Shown here: positions 23,416 to 36,097 of the stretch, one piece after another
Layout of the letters: the number at the start of each line of letters is the position of its first letter
Numbering within the stretch: the stretch's first letter is position 1
Assembly (NCBI RefSeq): GCF_005239225.2
Contig: NC_133301.1
Coordinates: 15,314,318-15,378,317, forward strand
Direction: 5' to 3'
DNA length: 64,000 nt
From: Populus alba
Taxonomy: Eukaryota; Streptophyta; Magnoliopsida; Malpighiales; Salicaceae
Notes under the pieces: generated by a model
The model's database searches: none
What the model was told of the DNA's origin: nothing
Seen by the model: only the letters and a program-made list of their open reading frames with translations
Translations under genes and position numbers: made by a program

Positions 23416-25370
23416 TTGAGAAATTGTTGCTCTTTTTTTGAAGTTTCTGAAAGATCCCGTTTTATGTTTTTGTTGTTATGGTATCTGGATGCTTAAGGAT
23501 CTTTTTAAAGGTGATATACTACTTTTTTTATTGAGGGTATTTTTGCTTGTTGTCTGTCTTGCCTGTTCATTTGATGTTTTTTTTGTGTTTGTTTTGCTTT
23601 TTGTTGGATTCGATTATGTGGTTTGTGTTGTGACTGATGTATGATTCTGCTTGAGAAATTGTGTTTGTGCATAGGTAAAGATGGAAGTTTAGTGATGGAG
23701 AATTTATTTAAATTCATGTCTTGGGTAAAAATTTATTCTCTTTTTACGCTCTTCTTTGATCTCTTTTGATGAGTTTTGTTTGAGTTATAGGTTGATGTTG
23801 GATGGATGAAAGTAGGAATTTCATGCTTCATTTGTGGTTTTTTGTCGGTAGATAGAGACCCTAGCATTCCAACTTGTATTTTGCCATCTACATGAGTTTT
23901 GCAGATTGGTTTCTATCCTTCATTTTCCCAATGTTCCATTTGGAAAGGAGTATGTTTGTGGACGGGGCTTAGCGATAGACAAGAATAATTATAATGAATG
24001 CATGAGTTTCCTTGGAATTTTTTTAGCTGTTTTGCTTCACATGGAAAAGATTTCTGGAAGAATCGAAAACTTGTGTGACTGACAAAGCTAGTTCTCTCTG
24101 GAGTGTGAATTTTCTGTTGTATCCAGCTTTAGTTTTAGCATATAGTTTATGTCTGTAACATGTTTTAGATGCCTTGCCATGTAGCTTTACATATATTTTG
24201 ATCATAATACTAATTGAGTTTGTTTCTTCCACGTCCATTTGAGTTTCTGTTCCATCATCTTTTGTGGTCTGTGCTTGTCTTATGCAGTCACACAATCCTC
24301 GTTTGAAATAGTATATATCAAGTGGTAGAAATGGAGGTTAATTTTTGTGCGATTAGATTGCAATACATTCTATGTAATTTGTGAGTGTGATCTCACTGAT
24401 AGATTTTACTTTGATTACATGAAACAATGTTTCTTTTGTGATATGGCGGTTCTTGTTGATGAATGCAATGTTACAAGAGGTAGTTTACCGGCGAATTCAA
24501 CTGATGTAAAATAGATCAAGAAAGAGGTGATGCCTAGCTGATTAAATTTCCTATGTAGATGCTGAGATTTCATTACCTGAGTAATAATGAAGAAACAACT
24601 GTTCTCGGTAGTGATTATCCAGCTACGCTTTTGTTTAGGGAAGGCCAGTTCTCTGCTGTGTAGATTTTCACCGTTTTATCCAGTTTGCTTCTACCTTTAC
24701 AGTTTACATATATCATCAATTTTGTTGGATGCTTTACCATGGTACCTTTTCTGCTCGGTTTCCTGCCCCCGTTGCATAGTATTTGCCTGATAGATTTTAT
24801 TATTCCTTGTACAGATACTTTATTTTCCTGTGTTGTCAGTTGACTCATATCTTGTTGATGCTCTGAATTTCTCAATTTTCGTACTGGTCATTAATAGACT
24901 GTTTTCTGTTGTATTGTCTGGTTCGAGGGAAGAGATTTTTGCTGGATTTGTGGTAGTGGATTCTTTTAGATTCAACAGATTTATGTTCAATGTGTAGAGT
25001 AACGGTCAGCAGCTTGATTCCCTTCCATTTCCTGCTCCCAACTAATGTTATTCAGGAAATTTTTTGAAGAATCGCTTAGCTTTTTACTGAGCCACCAACT
25101 TTCTGGCATCTTCCCTACCAACCACCAAAACCCATAGCATCCCCATGATTCTACATAGCTTTGAACTGACTAAGCTCATGTGTTGGGATTAAGTGGACTT
25201 CAAGGTTCTGACGTCCCTCACAAGGTAAATTATCGCCTCTTGGCCCGTGGATAAAAAATCACCCCTCCTTTTTTTTCCTTTTCTTACATTTTGAATGGCT
25301 AGTCATTCATTTCCATCTGCCATGAGATTAATCTTCGAGCCTTGAAGATAGAGATCAAGGAGGGTGACCG
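23416..25370 (+). other. 3' flank of RPL12 copy 2, shared with copy 1
   Basis: Aligns with 18532-20605 with small indels and substitutions, which defines the extent of the tandem duplication (about 17875-20605 and 22760-25370). I see no additional gene. Confidence 0.7.
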
Positions 25371-25990
25371 CATTTCTCTCCTACAGTATTTTTTTTGGAA
25401 AAGATGCATCATGAGAGACAGAATTTTTAGTTTCTCATGCTGGAAAAAAGGTTTAATCAACAGCTAATGAGCCCACCCTACCCAACAATATTGAGTTGTG
25501 AAGTCACTCTACCAGTAATTTGACGAAACAGGCAACAGAAAGGATGATATTGAGAGACCAGGAGCTCTGTCCTGACGAAAGTTTTGAATCCTCAAGTTTT
25601 TCCGAAGATGTGATGTGTTTTAGTGAAACCAAATATGAAACATCGTAAGCCATGCATGCATGTCTTTGTTGTTTCATGTCTAAGAAATTCTGCTAACAAC
25701 CACACCGAGCATCGGCACAAAGAGCATATTTATTTTTGACAGAATCAACTTCTTAACTCGTATACCTTCAAATTCGACTCAGTTAGGTCTCAAGTTCTCT
25801 AGTTTCCGAGTGAATTCAGGGGTCCTGAGCAGATTTTACGAAAAGTTTCCAATTTAGAATTTTCAGATTTCGAGAAGCAAAGTGACAGACAACTGAGCAA
25901 AAGCAGTAACACGAAACACGTCACACAATAAAAACCCAGACATAAATATAAGGTTCTTTCAAGTTTTCTTTTCTTAAACCAGCCAAAAAA
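25371..25990. other. TOM7 upstream region
   Basis: A gene-free stretch directly upstream of TOM7. It should hold its promoter and 5' UTR; I could not single out a convincing TATA box. Confidence 0.45.
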
Positions 25991-26215
25991 ATGGCGTCTA
26001 GGGTTTCTCTAAAGACGAAAGGCAAGAGCAGCAGCGGCAAGGGAGCAAAAGGTGTGGAAGAGAAGTCAGCATCACAGTATGTCAAAGAATGGAGCACATG
26101 GACATTTAAGAAGGCGAAAGTAATCACACACTATGGATTCATTCCTATGATTGTCATCATTGGAATGAATTCTGAGCCTAAACCCCAGATTTATCAGCTC
26201 CTTAGTCCCTTCTGA
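25991..26215 (+). CDS. TOM7: Mitochondrial import receptor subunit TOM7
   Basis: TOM7 is a small tail-anchored subunit of the TOM complex, the general entry gate for nuclear-encoded proteins in the mitochondrial outer membrane; it modulates assembly of the TOM40 core. The 74-residue single exon has a basic Ser/Gly/Lys-rich cytosolic N-terminus, then the conserved core VKEWSTWTFKKAKVITHYGF, a hydrophobic segment (IPMIVIIGM) and the family C-terminus NSEPKPQIYQLLSPF. Length and motif order match plant TOM7 (about 75 residues). The ATG is the only in-frame one before the core. The plus-strand frame is clean and no intron is needed. Confidence 0.95.
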   Translation: MASRVSLKTKGKSSSGKGAKGVEEKSASQYVKEWSTWTFKKAKVITHYGFIPMIVIIGMNSEPKPQIYQLLSPF

Positions 26216-29200
26216 TTCGAGCCCAGACCGTGGTTTCTCTTGTTCTATGGTGGGTCTGTGCTTATTTGTCGAATCTGCTTCCTTTTGAGAAATGGGTTTT
26301 GTTAGGTTTCGTTAGATTTTACTGTTTTATGGGGTTTGTAGGTATGGATTGATTAGTATAAATGTTTTGAACTTTGCTATTCTGGCTTATGGATCGCTTA
26401 GTTATTAGTATGAATGTTAAAGTTCTAAGCTTTTATTAGTCAGTAATAAGTGAGTGATTTAGTGATAATCATGATTGCTTTTTTATGTTGTCATACTCTT
26501 CATTTATGCAGGTTTATTAACCTGGTTTTATGCTTTTTTTTTTTTTTTTATGGATTGATTGATATGTGGAATGGATCACTGTAGTTCTGCAAGGGGCTTA
26601 GGTATGGAACAGGAAATGGAATGAATTCTGGGTACAGGTGAGAGCAAAGGTCCTTTATTCTTATCTTGGTGTGTGGAAATGGGGATGCAAAGTGATAGAT
26701 TTTATTTCTGAAGATTTCCAAAAGTTTTAGGAAGTTTAATAGTTTGACTGATAATGAGCTTGATTGTCAGCTGACAACAAAATGAATCCTGAAGTTTGAT
26801 GTTTTAAGATAGTCATCATTCATTAGATATTTGGGAAGGAGAAAATGATCAAGATGAGATTCAGGACTTTATGGGGTTTTTTTTTCATAGTATGTGATTT
26901 TCAACTGCTGTTGTCAACTAAGGAATCCGTAATTAGCATGGAAAATTGTTTTGCGGAATTCATGATTTGCAGTGTTGAGGGCTGAAAAAGATTTCCGCCT
27001 CTACCAAGCAGTAATTCATAGTTTAGTTTTGGTGAGAGTATTTCAAACATATGGCAATTCTGTGCTATTATTCCCTTAGGTCATGAATGATGAATTCGCT
27101 GATTATTTCATACATATGGAAGCTTCACGGATATTTTCCACTTTTCACCTCAACTACACTTAGCAATAGGAGGATAATCAAGATCTGCTTGATTGATGCG
27201 TGCGCGCACACACATATATGCATTCTCTCATATGCATTAGGGATTTTGTGTTGCAATTGGTTTTTTTAACTCTCTGCAAGATGACAAGGGCATCTTAATT
27301 GTGCGGGAATTGAAGAGATTGTTATCTTATTGCCGAGAGTGCATGTTTGTTTTAGCTTTGTTTGCCTGTTTGGTTGGCAACATCTCGAAGAATCGAAAGA
27401 CAATAAAATGATATCTTCACCTTCATTTTGAGCCATCCAGCAATCTGTTATGTCAGTGCAGTTTTCTAGTCCTGAAACTCATTCATGCTGTCAGATAATA
27501 GCAGGGTTTTTTTGCGTGTATGAGCGGGTATAAGCATTGAAATTTTGTATCTGTATTTATAGCCTTTTTTTCTTGACAATTGGTATAAAGGAAAATGATG
27601 TTTTGGTCTTGCATATGAAATGCGTTTTTAAAGCTTTATTTATCGGCTGTATCAATATTTTGGATGGACATTTCCCTCAATTATTATCTATTTAATCTTT
27701 CCAGGCTGCTGGTTTCTGAGTGAACTTTGCATATCCCACAATGTTTGCATATGCAGTGAAAGCAAAACTAAGTCAATAGTTCAGGCTTGATGATATTTGC
27801 AGTTACGATTTCAAGAGGAATGAATTGAATTAACCAAACTCTTTAGGATTCTGTCTCCTTTCCTTTTCTCTTGCTAGGATCATTTCAGGCAAGTGTATGA
27901 TTCAATCTTGCATGTTTGCTATTGACTTGGTCTCTAGGGAATGTAAAATAGATTTGTCCAAATTGTTCGCATGGAGTGCTGAGGTTGATAGTTTAAAGTT
28001 CCAGAAAGAATACTGGAGTCATCAGATATGTCCTTATTGAATGTCATCTTTCCATCAGATTTAGCTATTGTTTTGTTTCACCTCTGTTGTGCTCTCTCCA
28101 GGCTTTGCTTCTATCCCCTTCCAAGTACACGATTGCTTTCAGGATGGTTGTTTTGGTTCACTCATGGTGATTTTCGTACCGAATTTGCGGCCGAACAGAT
28201 GAACTTGTTTACGCATTTTGCAGCTATCAGTATCAGGCTTTCAGCTGTTGATGCAATTGTATAGTAGCATGATTATCATATCAGTCTACATTTTTGTTGA
28301 TTAGAACAAGTTGTTAATGTTAGTAGCAAGGATTCACAAGGCATCATCCACCCCCCTAACATGCAGGCTGGATGTTCTGTTTCCTGCATGATCTTGACCC
28401 TAGTTGTAAGACAAATGGCTTCGAGGGTCACCCTGCAAATCTGCAAACTTGGAGCCTCGACCAGGTCGGGTTAGTGAAAAACCTAACCTAGAATCTAAAA
28501 AAAGTCTTTTTAAGGAGTTTTTATTTTTTAAAAAAATTCAATTATCATTTCTTTTTTAATTAGATTTATTGTTGCAAATATCTTTTTCAATATTCAAATT
28601 CTAAATGATAACATAAAAATAAATCTAATTTTCACGTGAGGACAAGGGATTCATACTAGAAATCACATAGAAACCATATATTTTGGCCTCAATTCTTTGT
28701 AAACTCAGCCATCCATTTATGGTTTTGTCTCATGTTGAAATCTTATTTTTGTGAAGCCTATATTTTAAAATACATCATATTGCATGCAGGCTTCGTTGAA
28801 AATCTTAATAATTGTAGTTTTCTATATTATAATATATGAGGAAGGCGGCCGATCTGGTAGCTCAAAATCCTTTGAATCTGTGGGTGGAAAAAAAATAAAA
28901 TAAAATAGAAATGGTGTCAAAGCAATGAATACATGTGCCTGCGTGCAAAGTTTGACCATAGGGTTTGGATACTTAGTTGTTAAATTCTACTAGGCCTTAC
29001 GAATTGATTTATAAAATTCATAACTCAGGATATAACTTATGTATGTTAGGGTTTTAGTTGAACTACCTGAGCTTTTAATAATTTTATTGATTAATTTAAA
29101 CTCGATTTAATCATATTAAATTAATATTAATATTTTAAAAAATTAAAAAATATCATTTTAGTAAAAAAAAATAACTCAAATATGTTTTGGAGTTTATCAG

Positions 29201-30399
29201 GTTTATTTAACAACTAATTTATACAATTTTAACTCAATCAATTCTATAATAATACCTTAAAAAACATACTTAATTACTAAAACAAACACCCTTAAGTTTT
29301 TGTAAGATAAAAAAGATTGGTTAATAATTTTTTTAACAAGGAACAATTTAATATTTATATAAATTTCATTATGCAAGCCAGCAGCATAGGCACAATAACC
29401 AAGTTATTAAAGAACGCTAGAGAACAAAGAATACTTGATAATTTTCAAAAAAAAGGACCAAATCATTTATTTCTTAAAATTCAAGCTAAGTTTTTTTTTA
29501 TATATATATTATATATAAAAGAAAACTCTATAAATGATATTATTTTAATTTTATTTAAAATAATATAATTTTATAAAAAAATATTTTCACAAATTTAAAA
29601 TATGATAAATCATCACGTTAACCTGTTATAACAAACTGAATTAAATATGTATAACAAGCCTAAATTTTAACTATAATTAAAAGTGAAATGACAACATATT
29701 ATCCTACATATTAAAAAAAAACAAACAAGATTTTTTTATTACTATTCATATGAAAAGAGTCCCATAAACAAAAAATTTTTTTTTTTAATCTTGTTATTTC
29801 TTTTTTATTTTAACCTTAAATCTTTTTAATGATTTTTTGAGATATATTTGGAATAACCAGGTCAGTTAGATCATATTAAAATATAAGTTAAATAAAAAAT
29901 TAAGTTAATAGTTTTTTTTATTATTTTTTATCAATTTTATCTTTTAATTTTTTTTTGGTCAATTGATTTACTTTTGGATTTATAAATTTAGCTTTATTAT
30001 ATTAGAATAATCCTTATATTGTTTAATTTTAAATTTAAGTTAGGTAAGGAATTGGGTAAGAAAGTTTTTTATGTTAATTTTTTTTTTTAATTTTATTATT
30101 ATAATTTTTTTTATTGATAGGTTGTTTTTAAAATTGATCAAATTGATTAAGTAATATCAAGATAACTCTTATATAATTTAATTTTAAAATTAAATTAAAA
30201 AAAATCAGATAAAAAATCTTAAAATTAGCCTACTAGATTGAAAAAGTAATTTTTCTTATGGGCTCATATCATACTTTAAACATCCTTAAAAACATTACCT
30301 TTAGCGAATGGTTCATTTATTCATAAAAGCAAAAGCGAAAGCAAAAATAAATAAATAAAAACGGTCTCCTATCTATCCTAGCAAGGAAGAAGAGACCAA
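26216..30399. other. Intergenic region downstream of TOM7
   Basis: 4.2 kb without a supportable gene. The first part is moderately AT-rich and includes the TOM7 3' UTR; short ORFs (27087, 28028) have no recognisable domains. From about 28480 to 30250 the sequence becomes very AT-rich and looks like decayed repeat DNA. I found no intact mobile element. Confidence 0.5.
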
Positions 30400-30532
30400 A
30401 GCAGAGAGATTGTACCCTGCGAAAACACAGAAACAGAACAGCACTCCCACTTCTCTATCACACATTCTTGACCGTACGATCCAGTCAACTTTCATACAAC
30501 CAACGGCTCTGATCACATCACCTTCACCAACT
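30400..30532 (+). other. Probable non-coding first exon of the MBD2-type gene
   Basis: A more GC-rich stretch ends at ACT|GTAAGT, a strong donor at 30533. The matching acceptor is GTTAG|GTGG just before 31714, giving a 5' UTR intron of about 1.18 kb. The transcription start is not determined. Confidence 0.5.
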
Positions 30533-31732
30533 GTAAGTTTGATTCTTTTTCTATGTTTCTCTTCCAGGTTGTGATTTATCTTTCTGGGTTTTGGATCTTT
30601 TTCTTTGTCAATCAGACCAGCTCCTGTTGTTTTAATGTTTGTTTGGCTTGTCGGGTTGTCTTGGAAAACTTGTTGGGTTACTGAGAAAGAGAAAAACTTG
30701 GAACTTGAGCTGGCATTTTTGGAGTGTTTGTGCTTCTCTTTTGTGTTTGTTTGTTTGCCTTTTGGGGAAGTGTGATTTGTCTGTGTCTATTTAAGTTTTT
30801 TGAGTCTCAGTATTATTTTGTACTAATGACTTTCCTTTTTGTTGGTTTTTTTCCTTATGCTCAAAATGGATACTTTTCAATATCTTTTTTTATCTTAGAT
30901 CCTACCAATCTAGTCAAATATATAAACTTAAGCATACCTTTTTTTGTGGGGGACTAGAAGAGTTGATATATTGTCAAGTCTGGTTGGATAATAACATAGT
31001 AGAGAAGGGTTTTAAGTTTTGTTTATTTTTTAGCAACGTGCAACATTGAGTTCTACCATAGGAAAAATCTAGTGGTCGTTTTTTTTTTCCTTTTAATAAT
31101 TTTGTTATAAGTATAGAGTCTGTTACACTAGATTGATATGATTGAGGTATTTTCTTTGTGCATGTTATGGGAGGATTTTCTGTGTTCATATTTTAAAGAG
31201 CAGATATAGGTTAGTTGGTGATCCATGTTATATTTATTTATAGTGATTTGCCATTTGAGGATTTGTTTTTTCATAACATGTTGTAATGGTACGTTTTGTA
31301 CTGTATTTTGCCTGTTATGCAAGCGATGCATAGTTTAGTGGAATCTTAATGTGTCAACGGGGGAAGGAAAGAACCTGCCAATGAAAAGGGAAAAATTACC
31401 TAAACTACAGAAAAGCGGCGGTTAGCTCTAAATGATGAACATTTCAGTAACTAAATGTTGATAAATAACTTGTTTTTCCATTGTCTTTCAAAAGAATTTG
31501 TAAGCCTTGGTTCTTTATCTTTGTTCTGTTTCTTGACTTGTATTTACAAGGATGTCTCGTCCTCCTTTTATGGACTTTTTTTCCCCTTATATCAGGATAA
31601 ATTGCCTTTTCTTTTTTCCTATGAAAGAGGAGGTTTTTCTTTTCTTTTTTCGAAAAGATCAAATATTCACTGATGGAGAAGTTTTATGATCTAGCCTTAT
31701 GACTGTCTGTTAGGTGGTTGAGGCATAATCAG

Positions 31733-34520
31733 ATGCAGTCCCATCCTGGAGAAACTTTCCATGTGTTAAAAAAGGAAGGAGATGACTGCACTGGTTCACG
31801 TTACACAGGTCATTTGAATAGCTCCCTTCAGGAACCAATTGAAGTTTCTTCTTCCTCGAATGAGGGTAACTCTGATGATACATGGGATATAAATGACCAA
31901 TCAATTGAAGATTCCTCTAAACAGTTGGTTCTTTATGACCCTTTGGCTAATGATGCTGGTGAAATTGAACCTGTCCCTCAACCGATCCTGTCCCACCATC
32001 CATTTAGAAAATACTCAGACCTGAATGTGCCTTCTAGAGTTTTGCCATCTGTAGGAGCTTTTACTGTGCAATGTGCCAAATGTTTCAAGTGGAGGCTCAT
32101 CCCAACAAAACAGAAGTATGAAGAATTACGTGAACATATTCTGGAAGAGCCTTTTTTTTGTGAAACTGCTCGTGAGTGGCGGCCTGATATATCATGTGAT
32201 GATCCAACAGACATTGATCAAGATGGGAGTAGGCTGTGGGCAATTGATAAACCTAATATTGCTCAGCCCCCTCCCGGGTGGCAAAGGTTGCTGAGAATCA
32301 GGGGCGAAGGAAGTACCAAATTTGCAGATGTGTACGTGTACCATTTTATTTGAAACACATAGTTTGTTCTATACTATAATCTAATTTCACACAGTATGGT
32401 TTCCATTTATGGAAACCTATCAAGAACCTTAAAGCCTTCCATGTCTCTAAGAGCACAAGCAACTCTGCGTCAACTGTAGTTGAGTATTATGTAGAATATT
32501 CTTTTAATGGTTCAAGTCTTAATTGATGATGATGACTAATTGTGTAATGTCATTTGGCTACACTATTATGACCGCGCTCTCCCTCTTTCTATCAGTTGAA
32601 AATGTAGATTTATTCACTTCGCACTGTCCTCTTAATCAGTTTTCCCATTTTTTAATATTCACATGTCTGCATCGAGATCTATAGGAAACTTCTACCATCA
32701 TGATTTCTTCATTATATAACATTTTGTTTCCCTTTCTAATTTTCAGGTACTATCAAGCACCATCAGGCAAGAGACTTCGCTCAATGGTGGAAATCCAAAA
32801 GTATGTTGACTCCTCTTGCTTGAATACTCCTATATTGCAATGGCTCGGACCCCTTGTTTATCACACTTGAGCTAATCTCTATGTATAATGCTAGATAATC
32901 TTTTGTTGATCTTTGTTTTAGGTGTTAAATCTCTTGATTTTGCAGGTACTTAATTGAACATCCAGAGTATATGAGAGATGGCTTAACTCTCGCACAGTTT
33001 TCATTTCAAATACCAAAGCCTCTGCAGGAAAACTATGTGAGAAAAAAGCGTCCTCGTTTATCAGCCTCATGTGATGATGCTAGACCTCTTGAACCTGGTG
33101 AGGGCATGCAGATAAAATGATTAGCTTTTTACTTGTTAACATGAAGTGAAGGGAATTCTTGGTGAACTGGCTCAGTTTTCTAACTCAGTGATGCAAACTT
33201 CCATCAATTTTAACTTTCGACACAGCCATAAATCTGGAGGAATGAAGTTCTGTATTCCGACTCGACTAACTTTTGTCTTCTCACTTCTCACCTTAGGGTA
33301 TGCATGACCAAAGCATCTGAAGCAATTTAAATGAAATTTGCCCCTTTTCATTTAGTTCTCTAAAGTTGCCACACGTTTTCTGGAGGATTGCAAAAGTTGC
33401 ACAGTTTGAAGTTTCTAATCCCCTTGGTGAGGATGTTGTATTTTTTATTTTTTTCAATGTAATTTTTTTCCCACTTCTACATGAAACATATATAAAGTTA
33501 TTTAATTATGTGAGGGCCAGACCATACTGCTACCAGTATACTTTTGCATTCCAAAGAGGCCTCAAGCACCATTCTCTTCTTACCTTTTCAATGGATTCTA
33601 GAATCTGGGCCTGTCTTCAAAGAACAGCAAAGCTGATTACACCGTTTTTTGAGTTTTTTTTTTCTTGTGAGGTGAAAACTGAAACTGATCTGTCTAATAT
33701 ATGTACCATGTGTGAATTCCTTACATTAATGCAGTGCACTCTTGCTGCTCCGTGTAAGGAGGGGAGTATATTTTGTGGTCAATCCATGAAACCCAACACT
33801 ATTCAGGTCGGATTGATTCTGTATTTAGATCATCTGGGTCTATGTGGTTCTGGAACGTGGGAGCTGTCTCAATGGAATTGGTAATGGGATGAGGCATTGG
33901 ATAAACCAATCTAACCTATGCATATAAATTGTTATGTGTGTTGAGAAACTCTTACCACTTGTTTCTTTAGGTGGAGTCCTTATCATGAATTAATGAGTAT
34001 TTAGTGTTTTTTATTTAATTTCCTCATGTCCATGGTTTTAGACTACCTGGAAAGAATTCTTCATGGAGTGGGTTGGTTATAACTTTCGATTGATTAATGG
34101 GTGTTCCTGGGGAGAATTATATGAGAATCTGTTGCACGACTGGATTAACCTCGTGGTCAGACTGCTGGCTTAACCTGCTTGGGACTTTGTACTGAATTCA
34201 AGATAGCATTCCTGAAGGCATCTTCTGCTGCATAAAGAATTCATGTGAAAACCTACTAATGACATATCCTTGTTTTTGCTGCAGCAAATCCCCTTACATG
34301 GGTTGGTCCAGGTGATTGTACAGAACTCCAGCTTGGCCCGCCAGCAATCCTACCTCCACCCTTGATTCAGTCCTCTGCTTATCTTCCTCTCGACTGGCCA
34401 GTAAAGAAGAAAGCAAGGACACCATCGAAACAGAGTCACAGGACTAATCTAATGTGTAATCTGGATGAACCGAAAGTTGAAGAGCCTGATCAATCTAGAA
34501 ATAGTGATTGTGATTTGTGA
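31733..34520 (+). CDS. MBD2: Methyl-CpG-binding domain protein with CW zinc finger (MBD2 type)
   Basis: A nuclear chromatin protein. Coding exons: 31733-32331 (exon starts at 31714), 32747-32800, 32946-33097, 34285-34520; they join in phase to 346 residues. The CW-type zinc finger (about residues 112-160) shows CAKCFKW, then FFC and ISC, giving the four zinc-binding Cys near 114, 117, 143 and 155; CW domains read histone H3 lysine methylation. The MBD follows (about 170-245) with PPPGWQRLLRIRGEG, FADVYYQAPSGKRLRS and VEIQKYL. The C-terminal part has FQIPKPLQENYVRKKRPR, then a Lys-rich segment. Order and flanking sequence match Arabidopsis MBD2 as I recall it; MBD4 is an alternative. The start at 31733 is the first ATG after the acceptor. 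Several plant MBDs of this class do not bind methyl-CpG, so DNA binding is not assured. Confidence 0.9.
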
Positions 34521-36097
34521 GGCTCGCTCCTGATCCTTTTGGATGACTCAATGTCACAGTTTGTGTCTTGCTTCCATGTTTTTCCATGCAATGCTATTTG
34601 TTTTTTACCACTAGGTTCTGATGAACCTTCACACAAAAAAAGTGGTAAAATGGGCGGGGGAGGATGCATGGTTAGTCACTTAGTTGGAATGTATCTTTGT
34701 TATGGGATGCCAAAAAATCATAATGAAGGAAATCTAAATGCTTGGTTCTTTTTATATCCTGGACCAGCCAATGTTTACTTTTTTGTTTTTTTGTTCATGT
34801 CAGAATTTCTGGGCTTGTTTCACCCTAGATTGAGTACTGGGGCATAGAAATTAGAATCACATGCACCTGACTGCAGATTTTTCAATTTGACTCGGGTTAT
34901 TGTTTTTATCTCCATTTCTACCTTCTTGGTATGCTTTTGCACAAATAGAACTTGGAAGGGGATAAAGGGTAAGTTGTCAAGAAATGAAGACGCACCGGAT
35001 CATGGACTGCCCCTATAATATAGGGCTAGTGAACTGAGCCATGATCCTTGTGTTGTTGCCATGGTTATATTTGAATTGGGATTGGAATTGAGAGTGGAAG
35101 ACAGGAAAGGTAAGGAGTAGGGCATAAATGGGGACAAAACTGTTCAGAAAAAAAAGGAGGTGTATTACAAGTGATCGATTCATGATCTTCAGATTATATC
35201 AACAAAGAAATCATGTAATATGCAGGGATGATCATACCTAATTATGATTAGAACTCAATTAAAGAGTGATTAAAATTATACAAGAACCACAATATTCATA
35301 ACATTAATCATATCTATCTGGCAGGTTGCTAGCACCTCTACTTCTCTCGTTTGCTATGCCTCCTCTCTGCTCACTGCATTTTGCTTTATATTTGGGCTCC
35401 AAAAAAGTGATTCTTCCATATCAATACCGGCAGCAGCATTATTCTGGTAGGGGGGAGGGAAGGCGGGGCGGTGGGGGCACATCATATAATATTGACATGC
35501 TCCATGTTCCTACACTAATGCCACAAGTATCAAGTCAATGCCCAAAATTACAACAAATAATAAAACGAACTTGTTGACAGATACAAATGAAGAAAGATGC
35601 AACGAACCCTGCATTTAGAAGCCATTGCCATCTAAAGTTGAATTCTACCCCTGTCATTAGCCATCACATGCATGTTAAAGGGAAGATATGGAAGTTGAAA
35701 ATGGTTGAAGCTGTTATTTTGAATGGTTCATTAGTCTAGGGTCTGCCAAACACACCTTCAAGCAATTGGAGCAGAAATCTGATAGAGAAAAGAGCCTAGC
35801 ATAGTAAAGATTTCATCAATGTTCACAGATGACAAGCTTTGGTGTCTCCTACTTAAGGATGAACTTGTGGCACAAGCGCAAAAGGTTTCTTGTTCACGTA
35901 GACAGCTCTTAGAGAGCAACCAACAGTCTTTAACCATCTTAGCGAAGCACAAACAGCTATTCTTATCAGACCCCTATGACCTGAATTTGAAGTTCCAATC
36001 TCTTGACACCACAGGAAAGTAATTTCTTCTCTTGTCAATTGCCTTCAACAGGGGAAACAAGAAATCAACAGAGCTGTTGACTTAGCTCCGTCTTTTG
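34521..36097. other. Convergent intergenic region between MBD2 and the decarboxylase gene
   Basis: Contains both 3' UTRs. A short purine-rich patch lies at 35453-35477. ORFs such as 34539-34847 begin in the MBD2 3' UTR and show no domain. Confidence 0.5.

Noticed and set aside
33366..33884. 172-codon ORF in the MBD2 region
   Set aside because: It lies wholly within intron 4 of the MBD2 gene and has no domain.
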